Source: Xestospongia muta
Taxonomy: Eukaryota > Porifera > Demospongiae > Haplosclerida > Petrosiidae
Length of the DNA stretch: 64,000 nt
NCBI GenBank assembly: GCA_963693285.1
Contig: OY848917.1
Location: forward strand, 8,990,192-9,054,191
Direction: 5' to 3'
Below the pieces are notes generated by a model. It had not been told where the DNA came from and did not search any database. It saw only the letters and a list, made by a program, of their open reading frames with translations. Position numbers and translations under genes: made by a program. Below, piece after piece: positions 1 through 12,392 of this stretch (its first letter is position 1; each line of letters opens with the position of its first letter).

Positions 1-2170
1 GTTTCCTTCTCTTCTTTTATACTTGATGTTACTACCTGACACATGGACGTATTTTATGATAGAATGTAAGTCTGATCTATTGTAGTATAATAAGTAACTG
101 TTAATTATTGAAATATGATTATTGTCATAGTTTGTTTATCGTTTTTGTTTCCTTCTCTACCTTTATATTTGATGTTACTACCTGACATATCAATGTTTTA
201 TATGAAAGCCTGTAAGTATGATTTATTGTAATATAATAAGTAACTATTTATTAATGAAATATCGTTATTGTCATAATTTGTTTATCCTTTTTGTTTCCTT
301 CTCTACCTTTATATTTGATGTTACTACCTGACATATCAATATATTATAATAGCTGGTAAGTATGATCTATTGTAATATATTAAGTAACTATTTATTAATG
401 AAATATCGTTATTGTCATAATTTGTTTATCCTTTTTATTTCCTTCTCTACCTTTACATTTGATGTTACTACCTGATATATCAATGTATTATATAATAGTA
501 TGTAAGTATGATCTAATGTAATATAATAAGTAATTATTTATTAATGAAATATGGTTATTTTCATAGTTTGTTTATCCTTTTTGTTTCCTTCTCTCTCTTT
601 ATAATTGATGTTACTACCTGACATATCAATGTATTATATAATAGTATGTAAGTATGATCTAATGTAATATAATAAGTAATTATTTATTAATGAAATATGG
701 TTATTTTCATAGTTTGTTTATCCTTTTTGTTTCGTTCTTTCTATTTATAATTGATGTTACTACCTGACATATCAATGTATTATATAATAGGATGTAAGTA
801 TGATCTATTGTAGTATAATAAGTAACTATTGATTAATGAAATATCGTTATTGTCATGGTTTGTTTGTCCTTTCTGTTTCCTTCTCTCTCTTTATACTTGA
901 TGTTACTACCTGACATATCAATGTATTATATAATAGCCAGTAAGTATGATCTATTGTAATATAATAAGTTACTATTAATTATTGAAATATGGTTATTGTC
1001 ATAGTTTGTTTATTTTTATTGTTTCCTTCTCCACATTTATATTTGATGTTACTACCTGACATATCAATGTATTATAATAGGGTGTAAGTATGATCTATTG
1101 TAATATAATAAGTAACTATTTATTAATGAAATATCGTTATTGTCATAATTTGTTTATCCTTTTTATTTCCTTCTCTACCTTTACATTTGATGTTACTACC
1201 TGACATATCAATGTATTATAATAGCTGGTAAGTATGATCTATTGTAATATAATAAGTAACTATTTATTAATGAAATATCGTTATTGTCATAATTTGTTTA
1301 TCCTTTTTATTTCCTTCTCTACCTTTACATTTGATGTTACTACCTGACATATCAATGTATTATAATAGGGTGTAAGTATGATCTATTGTAATATAATAAG
1401 TAACTATTTATTAATGAAATATCGTTATTGTCATAATTTGTTTATCCTTTTTATTTCCTTCTCTACCTTTACATTTGATGTTACTACCTGACATATGGAT
1501 GTATTATATAATAGGAGGTAAGTCTGATCTATTGTAGTATAATAAGTAATTATTTATTAATGAAATATGGTTATTTTCATAGTTTGTTTATCCTTTTTGT
1601 TTCCTTTTCTACTTTTATATTTGATGTTACTACCTGATATATGGATGTATTATATAATAGTGGGTAAGTCTGATCTATTGTAGTATATTAAGTAACTATT
1701 AATTAATGAAATATGGTTATTGTCATAGTTTGTTTATCCTTTTTGTTTCCTTCTCTACTTTTATATTTGATGTTACTACCTGACATATGGATGTATTATA
1801 TAATAGCCGGTAAGTCTGATCTATTGTAGTATAATAAGTTACTATTAATTATTGAAATATGGTTATTGTCATAGTTTGTTTATCCTTTTTGTTTCCTTCT
1901 CTATCTTTATATTTGATGTTACTACCTGACATATGGATGTATTATATAACAGGATGTAAGTCTGATCTATTGTAGTATAATAAGTAACTATTAATTAATC
2001 AAATATAGTTATTGTCATAATTTGTTTATCCCTTTTGTTTCCTCCTCTACCTTTATATTTGATGTTACTACCTGACATATGGATGTATTATATAATAGCG
2101 GGTAAGTCTGAACTATTGTAGTATAATAAGTAGCTGTTAATTAATGAAATATGGTTATTGTCATAGTTTA
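1..2170 (+). repeat. Tandem array 1: 15 units of ~146 bp with a variable triplet
   Basis: Fifteen head-to-tail units, spaced 144 or 146 bp, are cut off by the left window edge. Each unit has a pyrimidine-rich stretch, then TTACTACCTGAC (CTGAC fits the animal branch-site consensus), an AT-rich stretch ending in AG, three variable bases, GTAAGT, and an AT-rich remainder. Nearly all variation falls in the triplet; a few other sites vary (ATCAATG/ATGGATG, GTATGATC/GTCTGATC). The unit length is not a multiple of three, so the array cannot be one long reading frame. It lies directly upstream of the 16-nt exon and GTPase gene 1, and a related array sits at the same place before gene 2. Confidence 0.97.
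63..2101 (+). other. Fifteen candidate single-codon (3-nt) exons of GTPase gene 1
   Basis: Triplets between AG and GTAAGT begin at: AAT 63, CCT 209, CTG 353, TAT 499, TAT 645, GAT 791, CCA 937, GGT 1081, CTG 1225, GGT 1369, GAG 1515, TGG 1661, CCG 1807, GAT 1953, CGG 2099. All 15 have AG before and GTAAGT after, all are exactly three bases, and none is a stop. If all were joined in phase 0 they would encode NPLYYDPGLGEWPDR, followed by the 16-nt exon (RMELR). Seen: the motif and its variability. Inferred: use as exons. Alternatives are mutually exclusive use, or a non-spliced hypermutable site. The first coding exon of this copy would lie left of the window. Confidence 0.6.
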
Positions 2171-2346
2171 TTAATTTTAGAGTTTTATACTTTAAATTGC
2201 AAACTTAGCTTTTTATTTATATTAATGTTTCCATGACGATAATTATTCTAAAATTTTAATATTTGTGATCTATATTTGTATGTATTAATTATCATGTAAC
2301 TGTAATTATGCTTACTTTAATGTTTTTTATATTCTCTCTTTTCTAG

Positions 2347-2362
2347 AGAATGGAATTAAGAG
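2347..2362 (+). CDS. 16-nt microexon of GTPase gene 1
   Basis: A strong pyrimidine tract ending TTTTCTAG precedes AGAATGGAATTAAGAG, followed by GTCAGT. The 16 bases are identical in the second locus (53,667-53,682), while the flanking introns have drifted. Read as AGA ATG GAA TTA AGA G, the exon gives R-M-E-L-R plus one base. Joined to the acceptor at 3300 it reads G|AG TCT TAT, giving RMELRESYKRAL in frame in both copies. An internal ATG could be an alternative start, which would put the array in the 5' untranslated region. Confidence 0.65.
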
Positions 2363-3299
2363 GTCAGTTCTAATTGTCTCAGATAATTTGCATGTATTAT
2401 TGACAAGAACAAGAACAAAAAAACAATTATCCTCTGTCCATTATGAAAGTAGCTAATTAAGATCAGACGATTGTAATAATAACTACATATTTTCACAACA
2501 CCTATAATGTAACTATTTAGATTAAAGTATGTCAGAGGAGAATATACAATAAACTGAAATTGTGAATTAAGCTATTACACATTTGTCAATATTACATGTG
2601 CATATAGTAAACTCTGATTATCACAAACAATTTGGCTGTATGGAAAAAAATAAGATTTGTTTGTTTGAGTGGGTTAAACTTTTTTCAGATAAACGTTTAA
2701 CAATAGGCTTGATAGAAGTTGATAAACAGTTGGTTCAGTTAAATTTGTCAATTAATTTTTAGATGGATAATAACTACAAAAATCATAGCATAAGGTGTAC
2801 TTTTTCACTGGTAATGCTTACATTTAGCTTTCATGTAAACAACACATTACTTCCAAAATGTCAACTTGATTGTTTGTATTTGATGTTTTACCTAGTCTTT
2901 TAAAATTCACACTATGACATTACAGCTTAACCTCAGGGTATTGTTAAGGACTTAGTGATAAATATATTTTTTTATTTGACTATATTCTTAATCAGAAATT
3001 TAATTTTAAGACTGTGCTGAACTTCTATTTCTTACTGAGAAAAGTTTTTATCTTGCCATTACTGCCTACTACAAAGAACATGCTACTTTTGGTTTCAAGC
3101 CATGTATGAATATACGAATATGTCCATTGTTGTCATTTTATTCTATAGCTGTTAAAGTTTGCTTTTTACATTTATTTCTTACCCATAACATAGTTCCCAA
3201 CTCTCTTATTTTGACAACTCTAATATTTTGCTATATAAAATGATTATATACCAAAGTTTAGATATTTTATATGATTCTATAATATGTTTGAAAATACAG
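2363..3299 (+). other. Intron between 16-nt exon and GTPase exon
   Basis: AT-rich intron, largely alignable with 53,683-54,642. No other coding signal seen. A possible second acceptor (TTTAG at 3267-3271) would be in frame in copy 2, but a 2-base difference breaks that frame in copy 1. The acceptor AATACAG at 3299 keeps the frame in both, so it is preferred. Confidence 0.6.
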
Positions 3300-5329
3300 A
3301 GTCTTATAAAAGAGCTCTAGCTGATGGAGAGAGGAATGTACCTTATGCTCGAGTCATGCTTCTCGGCACAGCAGGTGTAGGGAAAACTACCTTTAAGCGA
3401 TCGCTGATGAAACTACAATTTGAGCGTGACACTACCAGCACTGGTCTTTCAGATATATATCGTATTCGCCCGTTTGGCCATGAGTGGAAAACTTTGAAGG
3501 ATGATCAATGGAAAGTAGCCACATATGAAGATGAGTTGGAGGAAATGGCACACTTACTGTCATCTATCGACAAAGATAATTTAGGTGCACATAATCCAAG
3601 TGGTGCAATTAAAGCATCATTGCTTTATGATGCTACTAATGCACAGTTGTCACTTGATGTTTCTGAAGATCAAATTAAAAAAATGGAAGAAAGGAAAGTA
3701 AACAAGATTCTTAGTGAAGCTATTGACTTAATTAATTCTCAAACAACCACCAATACCGATGCTCAACCATTTTTACATATTTGGGATTGTGGTGGTCAAC
3801 CTGCATTTCTTGAACTTCTACCAGCATTTCTCACTCCTCGTACCTTGTTTGTTCTAATGTTTGATGCATCAAGAGGGCTTAATGAAGGATGGAGGTCTGT
3901 GCTGAATAAAGATGGTTATGAAAAATTCCTTGAAGAAGTTAACATGACCACTCTAGAGCTTATGCTTAGTTGGATGGCAAATATTCATGGTCATCTTGCT
4001 AAAGGCAATCAAGGTAAAAGCTTTCCTGGCTATCCTCGAATGCTTTGCATTGGCACTCGTGGAGATCGCCTGGAATCTGAAGAGCAAAGGAGTGCAGTTA
4101 AATCTGAATTGGAGTCTCATATAAAAGGAAAAGCATTCAGAGAGCTCATCGAAGATGTCTTCATAGTTGATAACACAACATCTGGCTTTTTGATGGATGA
4201 AGATCCTAATCTTGCAGACATACGAAGAATCATTAGTACATTTACTTATGAAAAGCTCATTGTCAAGACACCTGTAAGCTGGGTACTCTTTCGGAAGGTA
4301 ATTCAAGCCTTGGAAGAAAATGTTGTGAGTCTTGAAGAAGCTCATATCATTGCATGTGCTTGCAAGATTTCACTTGATAATGTTCCTAAAGTCCTTCTCT
4401 TTTATCATGATTTAGGAGCTTTGTTATTCTATCCTCATATTAAAGGTCTTCACAACAAAGTTGTTGTTAGTCCCAAATATTTTGTTGATGTAATTGGTAG
4501 ACTATTTACTGTAGATCGTTGCAATGTTAAATTTGATGTAATGGATATGTGGGAAAAATTTCAAGAAAATGGCATTTTAATTGAGCCTCTGTATAAGTCT
4601 ATATGGGAACAAAGTGACGATTTTCATCCTGATGCTCTAATAAATCTCTTAGTAGACTTTCGTATAGCTGCTGAAGTTCGTACCAGTATACATCATGATC
4701 CTAGTATCAAGCAGTACTTCGTACCTGCAATCTTGAAATCATTTTCTGGAAATGCTTGCAATGTTTTTCTTGATAGTTATATGCATGCGTCACCTTTACA
4801 CATCATATTTTCAATTGGTTTCGTACCACCAGGTTTTTTTACACGTTTTGTCACTACTATCGCCAGTAATGCTACTTATAAGCTTTGTTTTGATCAAGGT
4901 GTTTATAGAAACAATGTAACTTTTCGCTGTGATGATTCATTTGTTGCTTTCACAGACCTTCAAAGTGCAATACTTGTTGATGTAGTGAGCTATGATCGAA
5001 ATAATTCCATTATGCCATTTGCTGAATTCTGTCAAGACCTCAAAGTACTTATTGAGAAAAGTGCAAAAGCAGTTGAAATAACTCTTAGTAAGTCACAGAC
5101 AACATTTACTGAAGAAACGTCTTATCATGTCACATTTGAAGTTAAATATGTTTGTCAATCAGATAAGTGTACTCATCATCAACAAGATCATCAACATTAT
5201 ATTGAGACTTCTACAAGGCAAACTAGTAGTAACTTTGTCTATTGTGAGAAAAGCGAAAAGAAATTTCCATACCGTCCATTATCTTCAATGGAAGTATACT
5301 GGTTCAAGGATGACATGACAATACAGAAG
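3300..5329 (+). CDS. Roc-COR GTPase gene 1, main exon
   Basis: One large open exon encodes a Ras-like Roc domain followed by a COR-like domain. Visible motifs are the P-loop GTAGVGKTT (nt 3365-3391), WDCGGQ as Walker B/switch II (nt 3782-3799), and CIGTRGD near nt 4045, where the usual NKxD guanine motif is replaced by TRGD. The COR signature follows: VSWVLFRKVIQAL, then LLFYHDLGALLFYP and KVVVSPKYFVDVIG. The exon ends CAGAAG|GTACAC in phase 0. In ROCO proteins this pair couples nucleotide binding to dimerisation. With the death domain encoded downstream, the protein resembles DAPK1-type or NLR-like signalling GTPases. Start chosen at the acceptor shared by both copies; ATG at 3284 is the alternative if unspliced. 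The exon is intact. Confidence 0.88.
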
Positions 5330-5379
5330 GTACACCGTAGAAGTCGATATTGTTTCATATATGACAATTTTGTACTTAG

Positions 5380-6383
5380 GAAACACAGCATATCCTTTCT
5401 GATAACTCGATTCAGAATCACTCTCAGTTAGTATAACAATTAGTTATTAACTAATGTTATTGCCTTTTCAGAGTAGCTGTCAGTAAAGATTCTGTTGCTA
5501 GTAAGGCAGAAACATATGAAAAAGTGGTGAGAATGTTAAAAATTGGCCATTATTTCACATATGCAATTGGTTAACACAATTTTTCAGTTTGTGTTTACAG
5601 TTCTGCTGCTGACAGAAAATGCAATACTTTATTGTGAAAATAATACTTCATTGTAGACCATAAATCTTTAATCTTGGAACCTTACTATATTAAATTTATG
5701 GCTTTTCTCTGCCAGGATGATAGCCTCAGCAAAATTTTATAAATTTTTTTAAAAAGTTTTCATTTTTTAACATTTCTAGATTTGAGATAGGTTTGTATGC
5801 ATGTCAACTGAAGGAAATTGAATTGTCTTGAAACAGATATTTTAACATAATTAATTATAATAATTTTTCCAATAGGTTGGACAAAAGATGCTTAGGAAAG
5901 GTAAAAAAATCCTAGTTAATAAATCTAATGTGGCATATTTGGAATGACAGATTTGACATAGCCATAGTTATGTTATTATGTATTTTCAACTCCATTCTAC
6001 ATTTTTGTATTACATCTAGGTTAACATTAATACATTATTATATTTCCAAACAATGTTATAGGTCGAATTGCTTCATTTTTCAGACGTTTAAAACCACAAC
6101 AATTTAGGTACAAAAGTTCACAACACAGTAAGTTTTTCGGTTATCAAATACAATGTCAAAATTTGCAACATGTGTAACAAAACAGACATGCATGCTGAGC
6201 TTCTAAGTGACATTTTACACTACTATTTCCGCACAAGTTGTTGTTACAGTTAATCATGTAGTTAACTTTATTACATTTGCTTGCATAGCATAGATTGTAA
6301 AACTGTATTTTATTTAGCTCTTCTGGAAGATGTTAGTGATGAGGAAGAAACTAAAGATATGCACAGTCATGATTTGAGTAGAT
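5380..6383 (+). CDS. Five small linker exons of GTPase gene 1
   Basis: Exons inferred by matching frame, splice sites and length with copy 2: 5380-5426 (47 nt, ETQHILSDNSIQNHS), 5472-5526 (55 nt, VAVSKDSVASKAETYEKV), 5876-5900 (25 nt, GQKMLRK), 6062-6127 (66 nt, basic, RIASFFRRLKPQQFRYKSS) and 6318-6383 (66 nt, acidic, LLEDVSDEEETKDMHS). Phases chain without a break: 0, 2, 0, 1, 1, 1. The intron before the first is only 50 nt. The segment joins the COR domain to the death domain with a basic patch and then an acidic patch, probably flexible. No catalytic motif is visible. Confidence 0.7.
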
Positions 6384-7456
6384 GTAAGTATATATAGCTA
6401 TGTGTCTTGTAGTGATGGCATTACAACTAATAAAAGCCTTGATTTAGATAATCATTGACATTTATTGATTATTTTGTGTAACCTCACAAGATAGAAAGAT
6501 TCTGATTCTATGTAATAATATTCAATAAATTTTGAACTTTCCAGGCCATGTGTTTTTTTAAATCAACTAACATCTTGAATTTTTATGTTAACATAGTGTT
6601 TTGATATTGTAATCATTCTATAACTCTTAATGGCAGTTGTCATATCATGCACCACACACCATATTTTCTCAAAAAGTGATTTTCCCGGCCTTCTAATGTT
6701 ATTGAAATAAAAGTGACCCTCAAAGAAACTTTAATTTTCTTTAAAGTTTTCACTGTTTACCAATTAATCCAATGTTCATGATGTATTAAAACACTTGTCT
6801 CAAATAGTAGCCTCCTTTCAGGTGGATCATTAACATTGTAATGATAGTTACTACTCATGGAAATATGGTACTGATAATACAGGAGATCAAGAAAGCTTCA
6901 TTGTGAAAAAGGTTGAACATTGGATGATGTATGAAAAATAATCACACTAAGATTATTATGCATATTGAAATATTTATGGTAGGAATGTTTCTGGTATGCA
7001 ATTGTGTTCAAAATTTTTTCACCATATTAATTTTTATACAAAACCTTTTGTAATGAGAAAGTTTCCTTATCTACAGTATGAAGATATCATCATATAGTAG
7101 TATTGTATATTGTAGATGCCTTTTATTGTCTTATAATTAGGCTACATTATAATGTCTATAATATTGAAGGTGATTATAGTTGTAGCTATTAATTATTGGC
7201 ATTTATGCTTTTACATCAGTTTTCTGTCTTATGAGGTATAAACTATTCAGATTACCATGCTATTTACATATTAGATACTTTATGTTCAATCAGAACAAGT
7301 GCCATATCTGTAATTATGTTAGTAGACCTTTCTATCAGTAGACCCAGATAGTAAGGGCGTTCTGTAAGGACTTTATAGAAGTGGTTAATTTTAAAAGAAA
7401 AAACATATAACACTCAGTTTAATCAGTCATTAGAAATTGAATGTTGTTTTTTCTAG

Positions 7457-7752
7457 ATATTTTAAAAGAAATTCCCAATCACAAGGAAGCAGTCACACTT
7501 TTGACAAATATTAGTGCTGATTGGGAAGTGATTGGTATAGCCCTCGGTGTTTCACAAAATGATTTGAAAGGCTTACAACCAGAAAGCATCAATATAACAG
7601 TCAAGCTTTCCCGAGTAATAGCTAAATGGATGGAAACTGAGTCATCATCACCTGTTTCCTGGGAGACACTGATTTCTGCCATTGAGGGGCCTATTGTTAA
7701 TAACAAACAGAAGGCTAAGGAGATACGTAATTACCTCTATAGTCAACATTAA
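7457..7752 (+). CDS. Death-domain terminal exon of GTPase gene 1
   Basis: The exon follows acceptor TTTTTTCTAG and ends with TAA. It encodes about 97 residues starting ILKEIPNHKEAVTLL. Death-fold features are W..IG.ALGVS...L..L in the first half and SPVSWETLISAIEGP, then KAKEIRNYL, near the end, matching the conserved Trp and helix pattern of the family. Death domains pair with each other to recruit signalling partners in apoptosis or innate immunity. Copy 2 has a homologous exon at 58,561-58,853 with more changes than in the GTPase exon. The length is full for a death domain. Confidence 0.82.
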
Positions 7753-9590
7753 CATTACAAGTGGTATATTTGTTACCATGTGATTACATTCTGTGCTTAC
7801 ACAAAAACTGAAAACATTTTTTGTCATGTCATTCTACTTATATTTTGTTATGACACAATGCTGATACCTTGCTACTATTTGTTTGTGTAAAATGATTTTC
7901 TGTAAATATTTATGTCAAAACGTTTGCATGTGAATATAATATTACTGTATTTCATCGAGTAGAGGCACGGTCTAGAGGCTCGAATTGAGGTTGGGCTATA
8001 GCCACATGACTTCGGCGAAAGTAAGGAAAACTTGGTAAATACTGCTTTCGCATGCGCATAATTTCCATAGATTTGTTAGATAATAGTATTATACTCTAAG
8101 AATCCTCCGTCAACTATGAAGTAAATCCTTTTACCACAATGTTAGACTATCTATGATGGCTACATCTTGTAATGATGACAGTAACTTTTAGATGCTCTAC
8201 TCTACGCTCTAAAGCAACTAGAAAACAAATCTATCTCTTTAAAAAGAGCAACTTTTGTACATTGAAGCTATACATCCAGAGCAACTAACCAACAGTTTGA
8301 ATGCCTCTAGGTTGTCTGCAATAGAGTTCTCAAAAGACACAATTTGAAGTTTGCACCTGAGACAGATATATATATATGTGAAGAGAGATCATCATCTCTA
8401 GAATCAGATACGTCTAGTCGAGCAGTTATTTGCAAAACCCTTTCATGTTGAATCTCAATTACACTGAACAAATGTAGTACTCTTTTGCATGCACTAAATC
8501 TCTGCACGAGCGACAAACTTGACTTGTAGAAGCCATGCTTAAACTGATAGTGTGAAAAAAACGTTATCAATATAAACCTAGCCCATTGATTTGTTATTTC
8601 AATTAACGTTTTATAATTATGTGTCTTATATTGCATAAATTACAATAATTACGCGCATGCGCGTGCAGTAGTTACCAGGCGTTTCTTCCTTCCTAGATAA
8701 GAGGCTAAGGTTGGGCAATCTAATAATAATAATAATAATAATATGCTTTACAACTGGGCATAAGCAGATGAGACATAAATAATTAGTGAAAGAGTTTGGT
8801 TGACAGACACTCACTATAATTGACAGTGAAGCCAATATTAAGTAACATACAGAACAGTACATTTAGAACATGGACACAGACAGGTAAAGTTATATGTAAA
8901 TTTTTGACACAAGAGAATTAAGACAAGATATTTGTAGTAATCTATATATCCTCATATTACTTCTTAGAAAGTTGATGCAAAGCGAGTTTTCAGAAATTAG
9001 TCAAAAAATCTACAGCACTCCAGCAATATGGATCCAGTACTGCCATTATCAATGTCCTCTCTGTCTAATTATCTTGTTTTAAGAAAAACTGATGCTCTGA
9101 ATTAAAATATCTTTATTGCTCAACTTATCTTCCTTTACCAGACACAGAAATACTTCTTTCTACTGATGTAAAGAATATCCTGTCCTCAAGTTCTTTTTGT
9201 CTGGTTGCAGGCAGCAAAGTTATTCATCTAATGAACTCGGCTATTAGTGGACTCTTCATTAAAAATGTACTTGTAACAAAGTGTGGGGGCCTATGCCATC
9301 AACTAACAAACTCTATCTATTACTGTTTTCTATTTTCATCAATCAGTCACACTGTTTGTCAGCTATTGTTCTGACATCAAATTGTTTGGAGTTGCTATTA
9401 ACAACTGTTATGGTTTTGTTATTCTTCTAATTAATCCAAACAACAATGTTGCCCTTAATAATGTCAATATCATTTTACATCCAGCAGTGCTCAGTGTTCT
9501 TTTAACTTGAATTCATCTTGTGGTGGATCAGGACATATATTGTACTTCAGGAATATGTATAAAAGAAGTAAAATATTACAAGTTAATGTT
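7753..9590. other. Intergenic; no gene seen
   Basis: The first ~280 bases align with the region after gene 2 (to about 8030), then the copies diverge. Near 7950 there is a CGAGTAGAGGC motif that recurs in other forms at 19,975, 21,600, 59,030 and 61,580, probably the end of a dispersed repeat. A TAA microsatellite lies at 8721-8742. Short open frames on the minus strand (8307-8862) show no recognisable domain. Confidence 0.6.
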
Positions 9591-11067
9591 CTGGTAAATA
9601 ACACAATTATAGAAGGCAATTGGAACATTGTATCATAATTATAGTGATATCTCAAATGCAGCTAATGTTGATGATAAAAGATCTAAAGAATTAGCTAAGA
9701 AACATTGTAATGTAGACATTGTTGACATCACATACCTGTTATATATTGAACAACAAATTCAAACTGTGTACAGTAATGATAGTAAATTTTTAAATTTTAC
9801 TATATATTTATCAAAGAATAAAAACAAAACAATGTATTTACATTTTGAGGTCTTAGGATATATTTCTACAACTTCAGTTAAACGTATTCTTCAAAGCTGT
9901 TCACCAGGATTTATACACAGTAGTGAAACTAAAGCATGTGTATGTACTCCATTTCTTAAAAGGTTTGGATCATATTATGTAACATTGATTTCGCAACAAT
10001 TGTTACTCCACTTGATCATGTCTAAGACTAGTGGACAATGGAAGTAGTGTAGGTTATGCTAAACAATGTCCTCTTCGATACTGTCTGCCAAAAACAACAT
10101 TTAATATAGCACAGCCTGACATTATGGGTAGTGGGAATCATCTACGAAGGCTATGTGGTCCATATAAAGAGGGCTACAGTATTGTCTTTGGGAGTACTGA
10201 ATGTTATCAATGCCACAATACATTACATTCTGTACTTGCTATATCATTTGGTATCTTAGGTAGTATAGTGTATGTATTAGTGTTGTTTAGTTTGAGATTG
10301 ACAATTGACGTGGGTACACTTGGAGGTTTATATTTTGGCTCAATATTATATGCATTGTACATTATAGCTTAGTCCAACGTTGAACTTGAAAATACAATTC
10401 TACAATTTATTATATTTGATTACTTCCATGAAATATCAATTGAATGTGCCAGTTTGCATATTGAGTGATCTCAAAGAGCTATATTGTATGTTTTCTCAAT
10501 TTGTTTAGCTAATAGTTGCTGTCATGGTCTTGTTAAGTCAATTTTCAACAATAGTTGCTAACCTTATTGTTGGGTTCTCTGTACAAGTACCAGTACTTGT
10601 AACATTGATGTACATTTTATAATCAGATATCTTCTAATCCATATCACCGTTTGTTCTTAAACCAGCTCACATCAACTATAACAGCACCACTAGTTCTGGT
10701 GAGTTACTAGTTTGGTTAATGATGGTAATGTCCTCTATGGTCAAAATCCTTCTCATATTGTTCTACTATGTGTTAGCATAGCAGTGATATTTTTTTCATT
10801 GTATCTTTTACATTGGTTGGACTATTTGGAGTTAAAATGTTAAGAAGTTGTTTCATTGTCAGATACTTTCATCCATTTATTGATGCTATTTGTGGACCTT
10901 ACAAAGACAACTTAAAGTGTTGGTTTGGTGTGAGGCTGCTTGTAGTCTCTCTCATTTACATTACTACAGCTGTTCTTGAAGGTGGTAATTTGACTCTACT
11001 GTTTTTATTAATATATATTATTTTGGGATCATTTACAATTGCTCAAGCTGTTGTTCTACTATACTAG
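9590..11067 (+). pseudogene. Broken multi-span membrane protein of the cysteine-rich GYSxVFGS family
   Basis: Open pieces in several frames together match a large family found in sponges and cnidarians. Visible are CSPGFIHSSETKACVCTPFL (near 9900), CPLRYCLP (near 10,070), LCGPYKEGYSIVFGSTECYQC (near 10,150), a membrane span beginning VLAISFGILGSIVYVLVLFS, the VGTLGGLYFGSILYA segment, and a later piece PFIDAICGPYKDNLKCWFGVRLLV with further spans (10,813-11,067). Stops and frame changes separate them (10,047; 10,372; 10,373-10,812). The family usually reads these as one chain: a cysteine-rich ectodomain, then several membrane helices. This copy looks dead. The exact 5' limit is unclear. Confidence 0.7.
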
Positions 11068-12392
11068 AAAAAAATGTCACACAAAAGGGATTATTTACTA
11101 CTATATAAGAGCTTGGAAATCATCTCCAGGGATCGAGGTGCTACTATCATCTTCACTGAGGCTCTCAAAAACTTTGTGATAATAGACTGGCCAGCATTTA
11201 TCTTGTTTTCAATCTTAGTAGTATATATCAATTAACAGACTGCCTTGACTATTACTCAACAAATCGCAGCAATCTGAGATTTTCCTAAACCAGCCAAAGT
11301 ACATTCAGTCCACATCACACCCACACTTTTATACAATATATAATTATACATGATACTGACTTATACTTTGTTTATTGTTAAATCAATTGTAGTAGCCACC
11401 TTTCAATTCAAATAACAGGAAAATCAAGATAACACTTGACAATTCTACCTGTATTTAATACTCCATATATTGAAAATGCCACAACTGGTACTAACTGGTG
11501 GTACTCAATTGATCCATAGTTACATGTAGTACATGAACATTTATTACGTAACAATTACAACAATTATGATGTTTCATTAGCAACTTGAATTAAAGTAATT
11601 GCATTTAGTTTTTTGTTCAGTTATTCATTCTTTCTCCCTTCTAAACATTCTTATATTAGTTACACTTTAAGTCAACTATTCTCTCTAAGACGATACAAAA
11701 TGGCAGATAATTCACTAAATGAAAGTTGGTGGATGTGGAGTGAATCCATTTCTTTTTAAGACCTTGTGTTCAAGATGATATTTACTTGTTAAAATTATAC
11801 ACACATATGCAGTCTTCTTTTAAACATGTATTTCAAAAACTGTACATTTTCAAAGTTAATAAAACTCAAGTTTGTATTTCTTGAAGCACTGCTCAACAAA
11901 TTGTTCATTATGTAATATGTGGGCATACTAATAGAATTGTGATGTACCATTCTGACCAACTTTTTTTACTTTATGAGACTGGTATTATGCTGCAGCCTGA
12001 ATTTAAGACACACTGTTGCTTTTATTTCAAGAAATCAGCTATTTCAACTTTGACTTCACATCTTTAGTCCTTTGACCTCTCTTATCTTTATGTTAAATCT
12101 CATTTTTTTAATCATAGACATGTATAATGCTACTCACCATCTAGGCTTGTTACAGTGACAAAAGGTTCTGTTATTAAATATTTAATGGTATTATTTAAAT
12201 ATATCCCTGTGCATCGTGTTATGGGTATAAATAAATGTTGTCTTGGTCTGTATTTTCAACCATATTTCTCTGTACACACAACAGCCTCTAGATTTTGAGG
12301 TATCCATTAAATTAGTAAATATTCTTCTGATTTTTATGATCTATGTTTTAATACTTTGAATTATGTAATGCTTTTCTCATATAATTTAGTAG
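11068..12392. other. Intergenic; no gene seen
   Basis: AT-rich sequence with stops in every frame. No tandem repeat, recognisable coding piece or RNA gene seen. Confidence 0.5.

Noticed and set aside
1..2170. CRISPR-like reading of the array (repeat plus short variable spacer)
   Set aside because: The variable part is only 3 bases and the repeat is 143 bp in an intron-rich animal genome. Conserved splice signals explain the boundaries better.
3953..4345. Minus-strand 130-codon open frame (also 55,296-55,688)
   Set aside because: Shadow of the GTPase exon on the other strand. It is conserved only because the coding strand is, and has no recognisable domain.
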